A stretch of DNA of 17,807 bases, from assembly GCA_016214445.1 (NCBI GenBank), contig JACROM010000129.1:1-17807 (forward strand), in the 5' to 3' direction. This document shows positions 1-5,703 of this stretch, one piece after another; position 1 is the first letter of the stretch; every line of letters starts with the position of its first letter. Origin of the DNA: Microcaldota archaeon. GTDB lineage: Archaea; Micrarchaeota; Micrarchaeia; Norongarragalinales; Norongarragalinaceae. Position numbers and translations under genes: made by a program. A model generated the notes under the pieces. It was not told the origin of the DNA. It worked only from the letters and a program-made list of their open reading frames with translations, and did not search any database.

Positions 1-17
1 AGAAAGAAAGAAAAGCT

Positions 18-101
18 GGTCGGTCCAAAAGAAAGAACACTTGGGCCGACCCTTCAAGAAAAGAGAAAGGATGGTCGGGAATTCAAATCCCGGCTAGAGC
101 A
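18..101 (+). other. Two hairpins resembling a structured RNA or tRNA 3' end
   Basis: A 9-bp stem (18-26 with 43-51, one G-T pair) is followed by a 6-bp stem (74-79 with 89-94). The second stem has a 9-nt loop containing TTCAAAT and is followed by CTAGAGCA. This recalls a tRNA T-arm and acceptor end, but the loop is two bases too long and no 5' acceptor partner is visible in the window. The stretches between the stems are almost pure purine. It could be a degraded tRNA (a classic integration site), the 3' part of an intron-containing tRNA starting outside the window, or another structured RNA. None of these is established. Confidence 0.25.
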
Positions 102-172
102 TTAAAATTCCAGCTCAGTTCCCTAAAAAGGGGGAACTGAGTTTAATACCCAATTCTCGGACGGAGCATTAA
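97..172. other. Strong hairpin flanked by a 9-bp direct repeat
   Basis: A perfect 10-bp stem (114-123 with 132-141) has an 8-nt loop and is followed by TTT. It lies between two copies of GAGCATTAA at 97-105 and 164-172. It could be a terminator for whatever lies upstream, but the T tract is short. The flanking repeats could equally mark a recombination or insertion scar. It sits directly before the start of the truncated nucleotidyltransferase-like gene. Confidence 0.4.
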
Positions 173-175
173 GTA

Positions 176-772
176 TTGTCCTCAGTGCCCATCCGGCACG
201 AAAACCCTTTTCGTTATTCCCGCGTCGTCAGGTCGCCTGTTGACGGCAAGGACTATGAAATCCACTTGGACTTCCTTTGCGAGAAGGAAGGAACAAAATA
301 CATCGACTTGCGTAAAGTGCAGGATGACTTGCAAGCCTTCGTTTTCGACGGCCTGAGTTTGGCGTTCGACTTCAACTTTGAGCAGGAAATAAGTGCGGTC
401 TTGCCGGGCAATGGCGAAGCGAGAACCAGTTTCAAAGTCGTGGATCTTGTCGGGTCTGCGGTGTTGAAAGGACAGGCTTTGGACGGGCGAGCGAAACCGA
501 AGGATTCCTACGACATTTTCGCCTTGACGCACTATCTTGGCGGGCCAAAACAGGCAGCAGACTACTTCAACCGGAAATACGCTGGAACGAAGATGACGCC
601 TGCAAACGAGAAGATCCTCAAACACTCCCTATCAGTAATACGCGACAAATTCAAGAATGCTAGCCAAATGGGACCTTTTCAAGTCGCTGCCTTTACGGAA
701 AACAAGTATGGCCGAGAGGTCGTTGCAAGCCAAGTCAACGAATTTCTGGGCGCGTTGATCGTAAAAAGTTGA
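176..772 (+). CDS. AbiEii-like nucleotidyltransferase, C-terminal part (probably truncated)
   Basis: The 198-residue product resembles the C-terminal two-thirds of AbiEii/MNT-type nucleotidyltransferase toxins. Residues about 90-120 contain DLVGSAVLKGQAL, then GRAKPKDSYDIFAL, the typical 'K..AL..R.KPKD.YDI' segment. The N-terminal GSxxxDxD catalytic region expected before it is absent. A stop codon at 170-172 lies just upstream in the same frame, so the gene has probably lost about 80-100 residues. The start is a TTG with GGAG at 163-166; a GTG at 185 is the alternative. An intact family member would transfer nucleotides to a tRNA or protein and be neutralised by a neighbouring antitoxin; neither catalysis nor a partner can be shown here. 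Family call by motif only. Confidence 0.5.
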   Translation: MSSVPIRHENPFRYSRVVRSPVDGKDYEIHLDFLCEKEGTKYIDLRKVQDDLQAFVFDGLSLAFDFNFEQEISAVLPGNGEARTSFKVVDLVGSAVLKGQALDGRAKPKDSYDIFALTHYLGGPKQAADYFNRKYAGTKMTPANEKILKHSLSVIRDKFKNASQMGPFQVAAFTENKYGREVVASQVNEFLGALIVKS

Positions 773-802
773 ATTGGCCTAACAGCATATTTGTGCAGCG
801 CG

Positions 803-1003
803 TCATTTCTCCCGCTTCACCAAAATGCGTAGCCCTGCCTGTTCTTCGCGTATTTTCTTTGCTTCTTGGATTTTGATTATCAAGTCCAGGTATTTTTTGA
901 TGGTGCGGTGGTCGAGTCCGCTTTTGCAGGTAAGCTGGTGTACGCTAATGCCCTCTTCAGGAATCCATTCCAGCAATTTGAATATGAGTTCGTTGGAAAC
1001 CAT
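803..1003 (-). CDS. Small winged-helix DNA-binding protein
   Basis: This 66-residue protein begins with a helix (NELIFKLLEWIP). A helix-turn-helix-like segment follows (ISVHQLTCKSGLDHRTIKKYLDLI, about residues 19-42), then a basic tail. The pattern fits a minimal winged-helix regulator. It converges with the AbiEii-like gene, leaving 30 bp between the stops. Its upstream DNA carries two copies of a TTTCCGCGGAA palindrome and a TCGGGTTAAT element; one copy of each also lies upstream of the neighbouring transporter gene. It is therefore a candidate regulator of itself and that gene, which is inference. The reading frame looks real because opposite-strand frames give nothing protein-like. Confidence 0.6.
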   Translation of the reverse strand: MVSNELIFKLLEWIPEEGISVHQLTCKSGLDHRTIKKYLDLIIKIQEAKKIREEQAGLRILVKREK

Positions 1004-1040
1004 GCTTCGCGCACGGTTACTTTGATTAGCGTTTTCCGGC

Positions 1041-1103
1041 TATTAACCCGACCGCAGACAGTTCATTTCCTAGGTTTCCGCGGAAGCCCGTTTCCGCGGA
1101 AAC
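1041..1103 (-). promoter_or_regulatory. Double TTTCCGCGGAA palindrome plus TCGGGTTAAT element
   Basis: Read on the minus strand, GTTTCCGCGGAAAC (1090-1103, a perfect 14-bp palindrome) is followed by a 12/14 copy (1074-1087) and then TCGGGTTAAT (1042-1051). The set lies 38-100 bp upstream of the winged-helix gene. The same palindrome and element recur at 2171-2216, which suggests an operator/promoter module. Which protein binds it is not visible. Confidence 0.45.
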
Positions 1104-1126
1104 AATGCCACGCTTGACTGAAACCG

Positions 1127-2077
1127 TTATCCGGTGGGATGCCCGTGCTGGTGCTTATCGTCGTGCAAGTGCTCGTGGGCGTGGTACATGCCGCCGTGGT
1201 GGTGCCAGTGGGCGTGCTTCTCGTTTATGATTAGCCACGCCCCTGCCGCCATCAGCACAAAAGCAGGCAGTAAATTCCAGCCCACGCTTTCTTTTAGAAT
1301 CAAAACCGAGGAAACCGCGCCGACAAAAGGAGCGACGCTGAAGAACGCCCCGGTCCTCCCAGCTCCCCCCGCCCGCAGCGCGCGAACGCAGACAACCAGG
1401 CTGATGCCGTAGCTGAACGTCCCCACCACCACGGCAAACAAAAGCGACGACCCGAGTGCGAGTTTTGCGCCAAGCAAAAAACCAATGCCCAAGTTTATCA
1501 CTCCTGCAAAAAAGCATTTCACTCTTGCTATCGTCACGGGCTCCATGCTCGTTATTTTCCGGGTAAAGTTGTTGTCTAAACCCCAGAAAACCATTGCCAA
1601 AACAATAAAGATCGGGCCTACGGGCGAAAAGCCGCTTCCCCCAGAACTCCAGCTCAGAAGCAAGCCAGCAACGGTCATGCAGCAAAGCGCGACCCAAAAC
1701 CGCCTTCCGGTGAACTCGCGAAATATCGCGCTTGCCACTAAGGCGGTTGCCATGCCTTCAAGGTTCAAAAACAGCGAGGCGGCGAATCCCGAGACCTGCG
1801 ACAAGCCGACCATGAGAAAAACGGGGCCAAGCACGCCTCCGAAAAGAACGACAAGCGCAAGCCAAGGCATTTCTTTTTTATCAAGCACAATTTTTTTCCC
1901 GGTACTGCGCACTCCGGCAAAACCCAAAACGGACAAGCCCAAAAACGCCCCAAAGTAAAGCAGGCCCGCAAGGCTGACTGGCGGAACATCCGCAACAAGC
2001 ACCTTCGCAAGCGGCACGCTCAGGCCGAAGAGAACGGCGGACGCCAGAACGAACAACAAAGGGCGGATTGCCTGCAT
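1127..2077 (-). CDS. EamA/DMT-family transporter with His-rich C-terminal tail
   Basis: The 316-residue product has about ten hydrophobic segments arranged as two EamA (DUF6/RhaT-like) halves, the normal size and layout of drug/metabolite transporters. The last 25-30 residues are dominated by His with Asp/Glu (for example HAHWHHHGG and HEHLHDDKHQHGH). Such tails usually bind transition metals such as zinc, nickel or cobalt and occur in some members of this superfamily. The substrate cannot be read from the sequence; metal sensing or transport is inferred only from the tail. The start is the ATG at 2077, with a weak GGT-type ribosome site upstream. The gene follows a palindrome module like that of the small winged-helix gene. 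Confidence 0.85.
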   Translation of the reverse strand: MQAIRPLLFVLASAVLFGLSVPLAKVLVADVPPVSLAGLLYFGAFLGLSVLGFAGVRSTGKKIVLDKKEMPWLALVVLFGGVLGPVFLMVGLSQVSGFAASLFLNLEGMATALVASAIFREFTGRRFWVALCCMTVAGLLLSWSSGGSGFSPVGPIFIVLAMVFWGLDNNFTRKITSMEPVTIARVKCFFAGVINLGIGFLLGAKLALGSSLLFAVVVGTFSYGISLVVCVRALRAGGAGRTGAFFSVAPFVGAVSSVLILKESVGWNLLPAFVLMAAGAWLIINEKHAHWHHHGGMYHAHEHLHDDKHQHGHPTG

Positions 2078-2169
2078 AATTACCGCTCTGCTTAGGGTTT
2101 TCCAGCTTTAAATTCTTACCAGCCCCGCCTGCGTGTGCATTATGAATAGCGCGCAGTCTGGTGCTTATT

Positions 2170-2216
2170 GATTAACCCGAGCAACACCTCGGACAGACCG
2201 TGCGTTTCCGCGGAAG
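2170..2216 (-). promoter_or_regulatory. TTTCCGCGGAA palindrome plus TCGGGTTAAT, upstream of the EamA gene
   Basis: CTTCCGCGGAAAC (minus strand, 2204-2216) is followed 23 bp later by TCGGGTTAAT (2171-2180), the same order and spacing as at 1042-1086. It lies 94-139 bp upstream of the transporter start. The rest of 2078-2290 shows no gene. Confidence 0.4.
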
Positions 2217-2290
2217 TCTCCATCGAACCATGCAGGAAAATGCCGAATTTGGCACTAAAGGATAATTGACCTCGCGGCCATGGTTTCAGC

Positions 2291-2404
2291 ATGGTTGAAG
2301 ACGAACTTACGCCGGAAGAACTGGAGCCTTTCGTGCCGCGCTGGTTTATCGAGTTGAAGAAGAAAATTAGAGAGGAACGCGAAAAATCAAGCGGACAGGC
2401 CTAG
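2291..2404 (+). CDS. Putative 37-residue protein
   Basis: This short ATG frame encodes a charged peptide: an acidic start (MVEDELTPEELEPF), a hydrophobic/aromatic centre (VPRWFIELKKK) and a basic end. The composition looks like a small helical protein rather than random translation. It converges with the recombinase gene and overlaps its last 18 bp. No clear SD sequence precedes it, and an in-frame stop lies 24 bp upstream. Family and function are unknown. It could be fortuitous. Confidence 0.35.
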   Translation: MVEDELTPEELEPFVPRWFIELKKKIREEREKSSGQA

Positions 2405-3592
2405 TTCCATCACTTTTTTGAACATGAATTCCTTGAATTCGGCGTTCTGCATCAGCTGGTTCAGGAGGTTGTCGCTGGTCTTGTTTTCGTCTTTTATCTT
2501 CTCTACTATGCGTTCGTCCATTGGTGTGCCGCATCTGGAACAAAACTTTGAAGCGGGAGAATTCTTTTCCTTGCAGCGCTGGCAAAAACAGAGTTTCATC
2601 TGGTCTTCCTTCTTTTCTTCTATGGTCGCCAGGCCTTGCAGCGAAAGCAGGGCGTTGTCAACGTCTCTGCCGGAGAGATGGACGTACACGCTGGCCATGT
2701 CGCTTCCTTGCACCCAACCGAAATATTCTTTCATTTGCGCTTCGGTGAGCTTGGACGCCAAGAAGGTCGCGCGGGAGTGCCTGAACAAGTGCGGATAGAT
2801 TTTCTTGTTTATTCCCGCGCTCCTGGCCAACCGCTTGAGGGTTTCGTAAATAGACTTGTGCAAGGCGCAAAGGTCAATCTCGTGGCTGCGGTTGGATCTC
2901 GCGGGCCAAAGGGCTGCTTCGGGGTCTTTTGCGCCTTCGTAATTATCCAGCCACGACGTCAAGGCTGGTGCGGAGCTGATTATTCTCACTCTTCGGTCGC
3001 CGGTCTTGCCGGTAACCCGAAGTATCGCGCCGTGCTGGTCAAAAAGCACGTTTTTGATTCTCAGCGACAGAAGTTCGCCAATCCTACAACCGGACTCGTA
3101 CAGGACGAGTACCAGCGCCTTGTCCCGCGGGTTGTTAGCTGCGGAGGCCATTTTCAAAACGTCGTCTTCAGTAAGGAGCTGTTCCGGCAGCTTGTGTCCT
3201 TTGGTTTTGACTCGTGGCTTAAGCCAAGCCACTTCTCTGGGCATCTGTTCGTCGTCGCCTTTGAACCACTTGTAAAACATCTTCAGGACGACCTTGAAGT
3301 CGTACTTGGAATTCTCCGCGTGATCCGTGGCTTCAATAGTGCCAACCAACGCCATCAGGTCGTCCTTTGCCGCGCCCTCAAAAGGCCTGCCGAACCACGC
3401 GGACAATTTGCGCATACAATAAACCAGTTTGGCCACTCGGACTTTCGTGAAGCCCTTGGCGAGCCAGGCGTTGGCGAACTTGGTTATCAGCAGCTTGTTT
3501 TCCGGCAAGACCCGCTCGTCGCGGGCTAGCCTGCTGAAAGCGGCATCCAAACTAAGGGTGCTGCTGTATATCGACTCCTCGTTTCGTCCCAT
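2387..3592 (-). CDS. XerA-like tyrosine recombinase/integrase with C-terminal zinc ribbon
   Basis: The 401-residue protein has an N-terminal SAM-like core-binding domain (about residues 15-115) and a phage-integrase catalytic domain. Visible catalytic elements are Arg170 in GCRIGELLS, a Lys in the VTGKTGDRR beta-hairpin, HLFRHSRATF (HxxR), a Trp in YFGWVQG and the nucleophile Tyr303 in SVYVHLS. A zinc ribbon (CQRCKE...CSRCG) follows, an arrangement seen in many archaeal Xer-like recombinases. The ATG at 3592 is chosen because GAGGAGAT lies just upstream (3596-3603); an in-frame ATG at 3646 would add 18 residues. The catalytic residues seem complete. It may resolve chromosome dimers or integrate an element, and the surrounding accessory genes favour the latter slightly. 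Confidence 0.9.
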   Translation of the reverse strand: MGRNEESIYSSTLSLDAAFSRLARDERVLPENKLLITKFANAWLAKGFTKVRVAKLVYCMRKLSAWFGRPFEGAAKDDLMALVGTIEATDHAENSKYDFKVVLKMFYKWFKGDDEQMPREVAWLKPRVKTKGHKLPEQLLTEDDVLKMASAANNPRDKALVLVLYESGCRIGELLSLRIKNVLFDQHGAILRVTGKTGDRRVRIISSAPALTSWLDNYEGAKDPEAALWPARSNRSHEIDLCALHKSIYETLKRLARSAGINKKIYPHLFRHSRATFLASKLTEAQMKEYFGWVQGSDMASVYVHLSGRDVDNALLSLQGLATIEEKKEDQMKLCFCQRCKEKNSPASKFCSRCGTPMDERIVEKIKDENKTSDNLLNQLMQNAEFKEFMFKKVMELGLSA

Positions 3593-3618
3593 GTCATCTC
3601 CTCTGGGGCGAAAGGTTG

Positions 3619-3682
3619 TTTTATATTCTCGTGCCGAAATATACATTTTCTTGCAGCCTTACCTGCGAACTGAGAACAGTTC
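3619..3682 (-). promoter_or_regulatory. Recombinase promoter: TATA-like box and inverted repeat
   Basis: AATATAAAA on the minus strand (about 3619-3627) lies roughly 30 bp before the recombinase ATG at 3592. Further upstream, GAACTG-AGAA-CAGTTC (3667-3682) forms a 6-bp inverted repeat that could be an operator or a recombinase arm site. Confidence 0.4.
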
Positions 3683-3731
3683 ACAGATTACGACTAGAGC
3701 ATCTTTTTATTTTAAGAAAAGGAGAAAACAA

Positions 3732-3836
3732 TTATAGGGTGGTATTCGCCAAGAGAGCCTTTAGCTTCTCAACCTTGCTTTTGTCCTTCAACGCCTCTTT
3801 TACAGCAAGTTGCATGACCTTCTTATCTTCCAACAA
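3732..3836 (-). CDS. Putative 34-36-residue helical peptide, possible gene remnant
   Basis: A short frame encodes a lysine/leucine-rich amphipathic helix (LEDKKVMQLAVKEAL, then KVEKLKALLANTTL). A GGGAG sequence lies 5 bp before the TTG at 3836; a GTG at 3842 is the alternative start. It follows the frameshifted membrane-protein gene on the same strand by about 50 bp, so the two may be co-transcribed or both decaying. No family is recognised. Confidence 0.35.
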   Translation of the reverse strand: MLEDKKVMQLAVKEALKDKSKVEKLKALLANTTL

Positions 3837-3883
3837 AAGCACTCCCGTGCGTCCTTTTCATCTTAGTTCAGAACAGCGGGTCA

Positions 3884-4217
3884 TCAGATAAAAAGGCCAA
3901 GTCCAAACGCTAAGAAAAGCATTATTGCCCCGGCGGAGGATGGTAATAATAGCGCTGAAACAAACGCTAAGATTACGGCAGCAAACCCGACCGAGCCGCC
4001 CAAATTATACGCGACAAAGAGAGACGCGACAAAAGCAACTAGGGGTAAAAATTAGCAGTAAAGCTATTATCAGCGGATTGGTGTGCAGTTGAGTTAAGAC
4101 AGGAATAAACGCGGCAATTATAGCAGACTCGGGATCTATTCCAACTTTAAGAAAAAGGCCGCTAACAAAGCCGAAGCCTATAACCGATTCTCGAATAAAT
4201 ACTGCGGATGAAACCAT
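3884..4217 (-). pseudogene. Small multi-pass membrane protein, frameshifted
   Basis: From the ATG at 4217 the frame encodes hydrophobic segments (for example SAIIAAFIPVLTQL and LIIALLLIFT), then runs into an off-frame basic/Cys tail and stops at 4005. In the next frame the hydrophobic sequence continues directly (LVAFVASLFVAYN, FAAVILAFVSALLL, GAIMLFLAFGLGLFI) to a stop at 3884-3886. The switch lies near 4045-4055 in a T5-A-C4 homopolymer context and behaves like one extra base. The restored protein would be about 110 residues with three or four membrane spans. Family unknown. The shift may be a real mutation or a sequencing error. Confidence 0.65.
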
Positions 4218-4249
4218 AGTAAAACATCGCCCTGCAAAACGACTTTCCC

Positions 4250-4288
4250 TTTCACTTTGAAAATTGAAGTGAAAACCAAAGTATTTAA
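4250..4288 (+). promoter_or_regulatory. Promoter with 8-bp inverted-repeat operator
   Basis: TTTCACTT (4250-4257) and AAGTGAAA (4267-4274) form a perfect 8-bp inverted repeat with a 9-bp spacer. Six bases later comes a TATA-like GTATTTAA (4281-4288). Transcription would start near 4310, leaving the SD sequence GGGAGGTG (4318-4325) in a short leader. The repeat also lies 33 bp upstream of the divergent membrane-protein gene, so it could control both directions. The adjacent winged-helix protein is the obvious candidate binder (inference). Confidence 0.55.
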
Positions 4289-4333
4289 CCCCGCCGTTTC
4301 AAATAGTACGTGGAAAAGGGAGGTGCGTAAAGA

Positions 4334-4666
4334 GTGGAAACTGATTTTCTTGCGGTTACCGAGGAGGCGAAAGCCTTGAATTCAGACGTGTTTTCTCTTA
4401 CGCGCCTCCAGCTCCTGGCGAACTTGGCGGTAACCGGACAGGATGGCGCGTCCTACCGGGAGCTGAAGGCTTGGCTGGGCTTGAGCGATGGCGCCCTGTA
4501 TTCGAACATGGACGCGTTGGAAAAGATGGGCTATGTGAAATCAGAAAAAGTCGAGTTTGAGGGCAAGGAACTGAAAGCGTACACGCTTACGGCTGAAGGG
4601 ATGACGGAATGGGCTAGGGTAAGGAATTGGCTGCACAAGTTCATCGGTTGCGAGGGGAGAAAATGA
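4334..4666 (+). CDS. Winged-helix transcriptional regulator (HTH_34/PadR-MarR-like)
   Basis: The 110-residue protein carries one winged-helix domain. LTRLQLLANLAV forms helix 1, SYRELKAWLGLSDGALYSNMDAL forms helices 2-3 with the recognition helix, and YVKSEKVEFEGKELKAYTLT forms the beta wing. A final helix (WARVRNWLHKF) may dimerise. This is typical of the archaeal winged-helix family near Pfam HTH_34. The GTG start is supported by GGGAGGTG eight bases upstream. The stop overlaps the next gene's ATG (ATGA), so the two are translationally coupled. As first gene of a toxin-antitoxin-like operon, it probably autoregulates through the inverted repeat upstream. Confidence 0.85.
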   Translation: METDFLAVTEEAKALNSDVFSLTRLQLLANLAVTGQDGASYRELKAWLGLSDGALYSNMDALEKMGYVKSEKVEFEGKELKAYTLTAEGMTEWARVRNWLHKFIGCEGRK

Positions 4667-5196
4667 ACACCGGAAAAGTCATCGCTTGCCTGAAGGAAAT
4701 GGGTTTCAGGCCGAAAATTGCGAAGTTCAGCGACAAGATAGTAATCCAAAAGGTCGTTTATCTTCTCCAGATGAAGGGCGTAAAACTTGATTTCGATTTC
4801 GGGCTCTACGTCCGCGGCCCCTATTCGCCGGGCTTGACCAAGGAAATTTATTCCCGGAAGGGAGATTTCGAACAATTGAAAACAAGGACGGATCTCTCAG
4901 GCAAGGAAACCGAGGCAGTCAAGGAGTTGAAGGAAATTTTCAACTCAAAGTCGGCACTTCTTGAAATTGCGGCCACTTACGCGTATTTTGCTTACGGGCA
5001 AAAACAGGACCCGATAACCGCGCAAAAAAACGTCAAGATAATGAAACCGTTCTTTTCCGAGACCCAACTCGCGGTCGGCATTAACAAGGCGAAAGAATTG
5101 CTCTATCGGCCCACGCCTGAAGAATTGGAAATACTCTGCAAAGAACTTGCACCTTGGCAGGCCGCGGCCGAAGAGGATATGAGGTTCTTGCCGTGA
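4663..5196 (+). CDS. Panacea (SocA)/YwgA-like protein, candidate antitoxin
   Basis: The 177-residue product has the pattern of the SocA/Panacea (DUF4065) and YwgA-like group. A helix IVIQKVVYLLQMKGV is followed by DFDFGLYVRGPYSPGLTKEIY, which keeps the hallmark 'Y..GPYSP.L' core (about residues 38-60), then a helical C-terminal half. Panacea domains act as chaperone-like antitoxins for diverse toxins, and here the next gene is a MazF-like toxin overlapping by GTGA. The ATG at 4663 is preferred because GAGGGGA lies just upstream and it gives ATGA coupling to the regulator; an upstream in-frame start would run back into that gene. Distinguishing Panacea from the less understood YwgA group needs a profile search. 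Confidence 0.6.
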   Translation: MNTGKVIACLKEMGFRPKIAKFSDKIVIQKVVYLLQMKGVKLDFDFGLYVRGPYSPGLTKEIYSRKGDFEQLKTRTDLSGKETEAVKELKEIFNSKSALLEIAATYAYFAYGQKQDPITAQKNVKIMKPFFSETQLAVGINKAKELLYRPTPEELEILCKELAPWQAAAEEDMRFLP

Positions 5197-5610
5197 AAAA
5201 AGGTGAAATCTGGCTTACGGACTTGCCCGAAGGCAAAGGTCACGAACAAAGAGGTATCCGGCCGAGCCTTGTCTTGGGAACTTCGAATAACATGGCAATA
5301 ATTCTGCCGATGACGAAGAACACCAGTTGCCTGAAATTCGAGCATACGCTTTTGATGGGGCCGACAAAAGAGAACGGTTTGACCGAACAAAGCGTAGTTC
5401 TAGCATTCCACATAGACCTTTGCGTAGCATAAGCTCTTTTTGGTGGCGCGCGCCTATAGGCAAAACCAGTTGTTCTGACATACATAACCCGCGCAAAAAT
5501 CTATATCTTCGTTGGAACCGACACGTTTCATCCGGCAGCTCGGCTGGATCCCAAAGGAACAACGGGACGTCGTGGACGGGCTGCTGAAGGCGCTGCTCAA
5601 AATCGATTGA
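5193..5610 (+). pseudogene. MazF/PemK-like endoribonuclease toxin, disrupted
   Basis: The first 74 codons (GTG at 5193) match the MazF/PemK fold: KKGEIWLTDLPEGKGHEQRG, then RPSLVLG and SVVLAFHI. Here MazF proteins cut RNA using the conserved Arg and Ser/Thr of the RGxRP and T-N segments. After codon 74 the frame leaves homology and stops at 5430-5432. A convincing C-terminus (SISSLEPTRFIRQ, then LGWIPKEQRDVVDGLLKAL) resumes near 5497 in another frame and ends at 5610. About 82 bp of foreign-looking sequence separates the parts, with ACATA at 5410-5414 and 5482-5486. As written, the toxin would lack its last helix and is probably inactive. It overlaps the upstream Panacea-like gene by GTGA. 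Confidence 0.7.
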
Positions 5611-5670
5611 ATCTCGCCTAGCACTTTTAATTTTTCAACCAAACCAACGCCACCCGACGTCAAAGGCGAG

Positions 5671-5680
5671 CTTAAAAAAA
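5671..5680 (+). promoter_or_regulatory. TATA-like box of coaBC
   Basis: CTTAAAAAAA is centred about 28 bp before the coaBC start codon, consistent with a leaderless transcript. No SD sequence lies in front of the ATG. Confidence 0.45.
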
Positions 5681-5703
5681 GCATCACGCCCTTAAGTTCT
5701 TTC

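Noticed and set aside
74..101. A complete tRNA gene
   Set aside because: Only a T-arm-like loop with two extra bases and an acceptor-like end are present; no anticodon arm, D arm or 5' acceptor partner is visible.
866..1117. Plus-strand frame overlapping the tiny winged-helix gene
   Set aside because: No domain, and it runs through the palindromes; the minus-strand protein has a recognisable HTH pattern.
2636..3529. Long plus-strand open frame opposite the recombinase
   Set aside because: It is antisense to a recombinase with all catalytic motifs; its translation has no domain and no promoter or SD.
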